From assembly GCA_945957225.1 (NCBI GenBank), contig CAMFKK010000213.1, positions 1 through 5,139 of the forward strand: 5,139 nt of DNA. Direction: 5' to 3'. The stretch comes from an uncultured Sphingobacteriia bacterium. Its GTDB lineage: Bacteria > Bacteroidota > Bacteroidia > Chitinophagales > Chitinophagaceae. A program made the position numbers and the translations under genes. The notes beneath the pieces are model-generated. The model did not search any database. It had not been told where the DNA came from and saw only the letters and a list, made by a program, of their open reading frames with translations. Shown here in pieces: positions 5,030 through 5,139 of the stretch (the first letter of the stretch is position 1; each line of letters opens with the position of its first letter).

Positions 5030-5139
5030 TTATACCCTACGTTGTTTAGGAGGACGACAACCATTGTGTGGCAGCGGAGTTACGTCTTTGATAGAAGTAA
5101 CTTCAATTCCTGACTGAGAAATAGAACGGATAGAGCTTT
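5030..5139 (-). CDS. rpsK: 30S ribosomal protein S11, C-terminal fragment cut by the window edge
   Basis: Reading leftward from the right edge after two spare bases, the frame encodes 35 residues and a TAA stop (5032-5030). The peptide starts SSIRSISQSGIEV and ends DVTPLPHNGCRPPKQRRV, matching the conserved C-terminal end of S11 (E. coli ends ...DVTPIPHNGCRPPKKRRV). S11 sits in the platform of the small subunit and contacts 16S rRNA near the mRNA exit. About 90-95 N-terminal residues lie beyond the window. Its position just upstream of rpsD is the standard order of the alpha operon. The fragment is short but the match is nearly exact, and nothing suggests a pseudogene. Confidence 0.95.
   Translation of the reverse strand, partial: SSIRSISQSGIEVTSIKDVTPLPHNGCRPPKQRRV

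Noticed and set aside
1..5139. Undescribed defence, mobile or biosynthetic system
   Set aside because: Every long frame with coding character is a conserved housekeeping gene or the META lipoprotein; there are no transposases, integrases, direct-repeat arrays, tRNAs or terminal repeats in the window.

Overview
The window looks like a chromosomal housekeeping region from a member of the Bacteroidota, possibly a Chitinophagaceae-like or related lineage (the phylum is fairly secure, the family is a guess). The evidence is: the end of the alpha ribosomal-protein operon (rpsK-rpsD-rpoA-rplQ) followed by carA; start codons preceded by A-rich sequence with no Shine-Dalgarno motif; an L17 with a long Ala/Glu/Lys tail; a zinc-free (cysteine-poor N-terminus) S4; and a META/HslJ-type lipoprotein. 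Base composition is moderately AT-rich and fairly even, and nothing suggests a mobile element, phage, CRISPR array or horizontally acquired island.

Layout, left to right: acetate kinase (ackA) on the plus strand, cut by the left edge and ending at 925. It faces a minus-strand pair made of carA (1364-2470) and a small META-domain lipoprotein gene (928-1362) that starts one base after the carA stop. The ackA and lipoprotein stop codons lie 2 bases apart. Upstream of carA is a clean minus-strand intrinsic terminator (about 2547-2577) that closes the ribosomal operon. Further right, still on the minus strand, are rplQ (2602-3138), rpoA (3219-4220), rpsD (4320-4925) and the C-terminal end of rpsK (5030-5139, cut by the right edge). 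Transcription order is rpsK, rpsD, rpoA, rplQ, terminator, carA, lipoprotein.

The ribosomal genes supply two small-subunit proteins (S11, S4), one large-subunit protein (L17) and the alpha subunit of RNA polymerase. S4 and alpha from the same operon link ribosome assembly and transcription capacity. CarA feeds carbamoyl phosphate into pyrimidine and arginine synthesis with a CarB that is not in the window. AckA interconverts acetate and acetyl phosphate.

The genes are ordinary. The more interesting content is in the spacers of the ribosomal operon, each of which carries inverted-repeat structure in the sense RNA: a GCAA-tetraloop hairpin just after rpsK, a second hairpin in the rpsD leader, a terminator-like hairpin just after rpsD and before rpoA, and an AT-rich hairpin just ahead of rplQ. 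rpsD and rplQ also share an identical 13-base leader (ATAAAAACAAATG). In rplQ the ATG of that leader is out of frame with the real L17 start. I did not find evidence of an undescribed multi-gene system.
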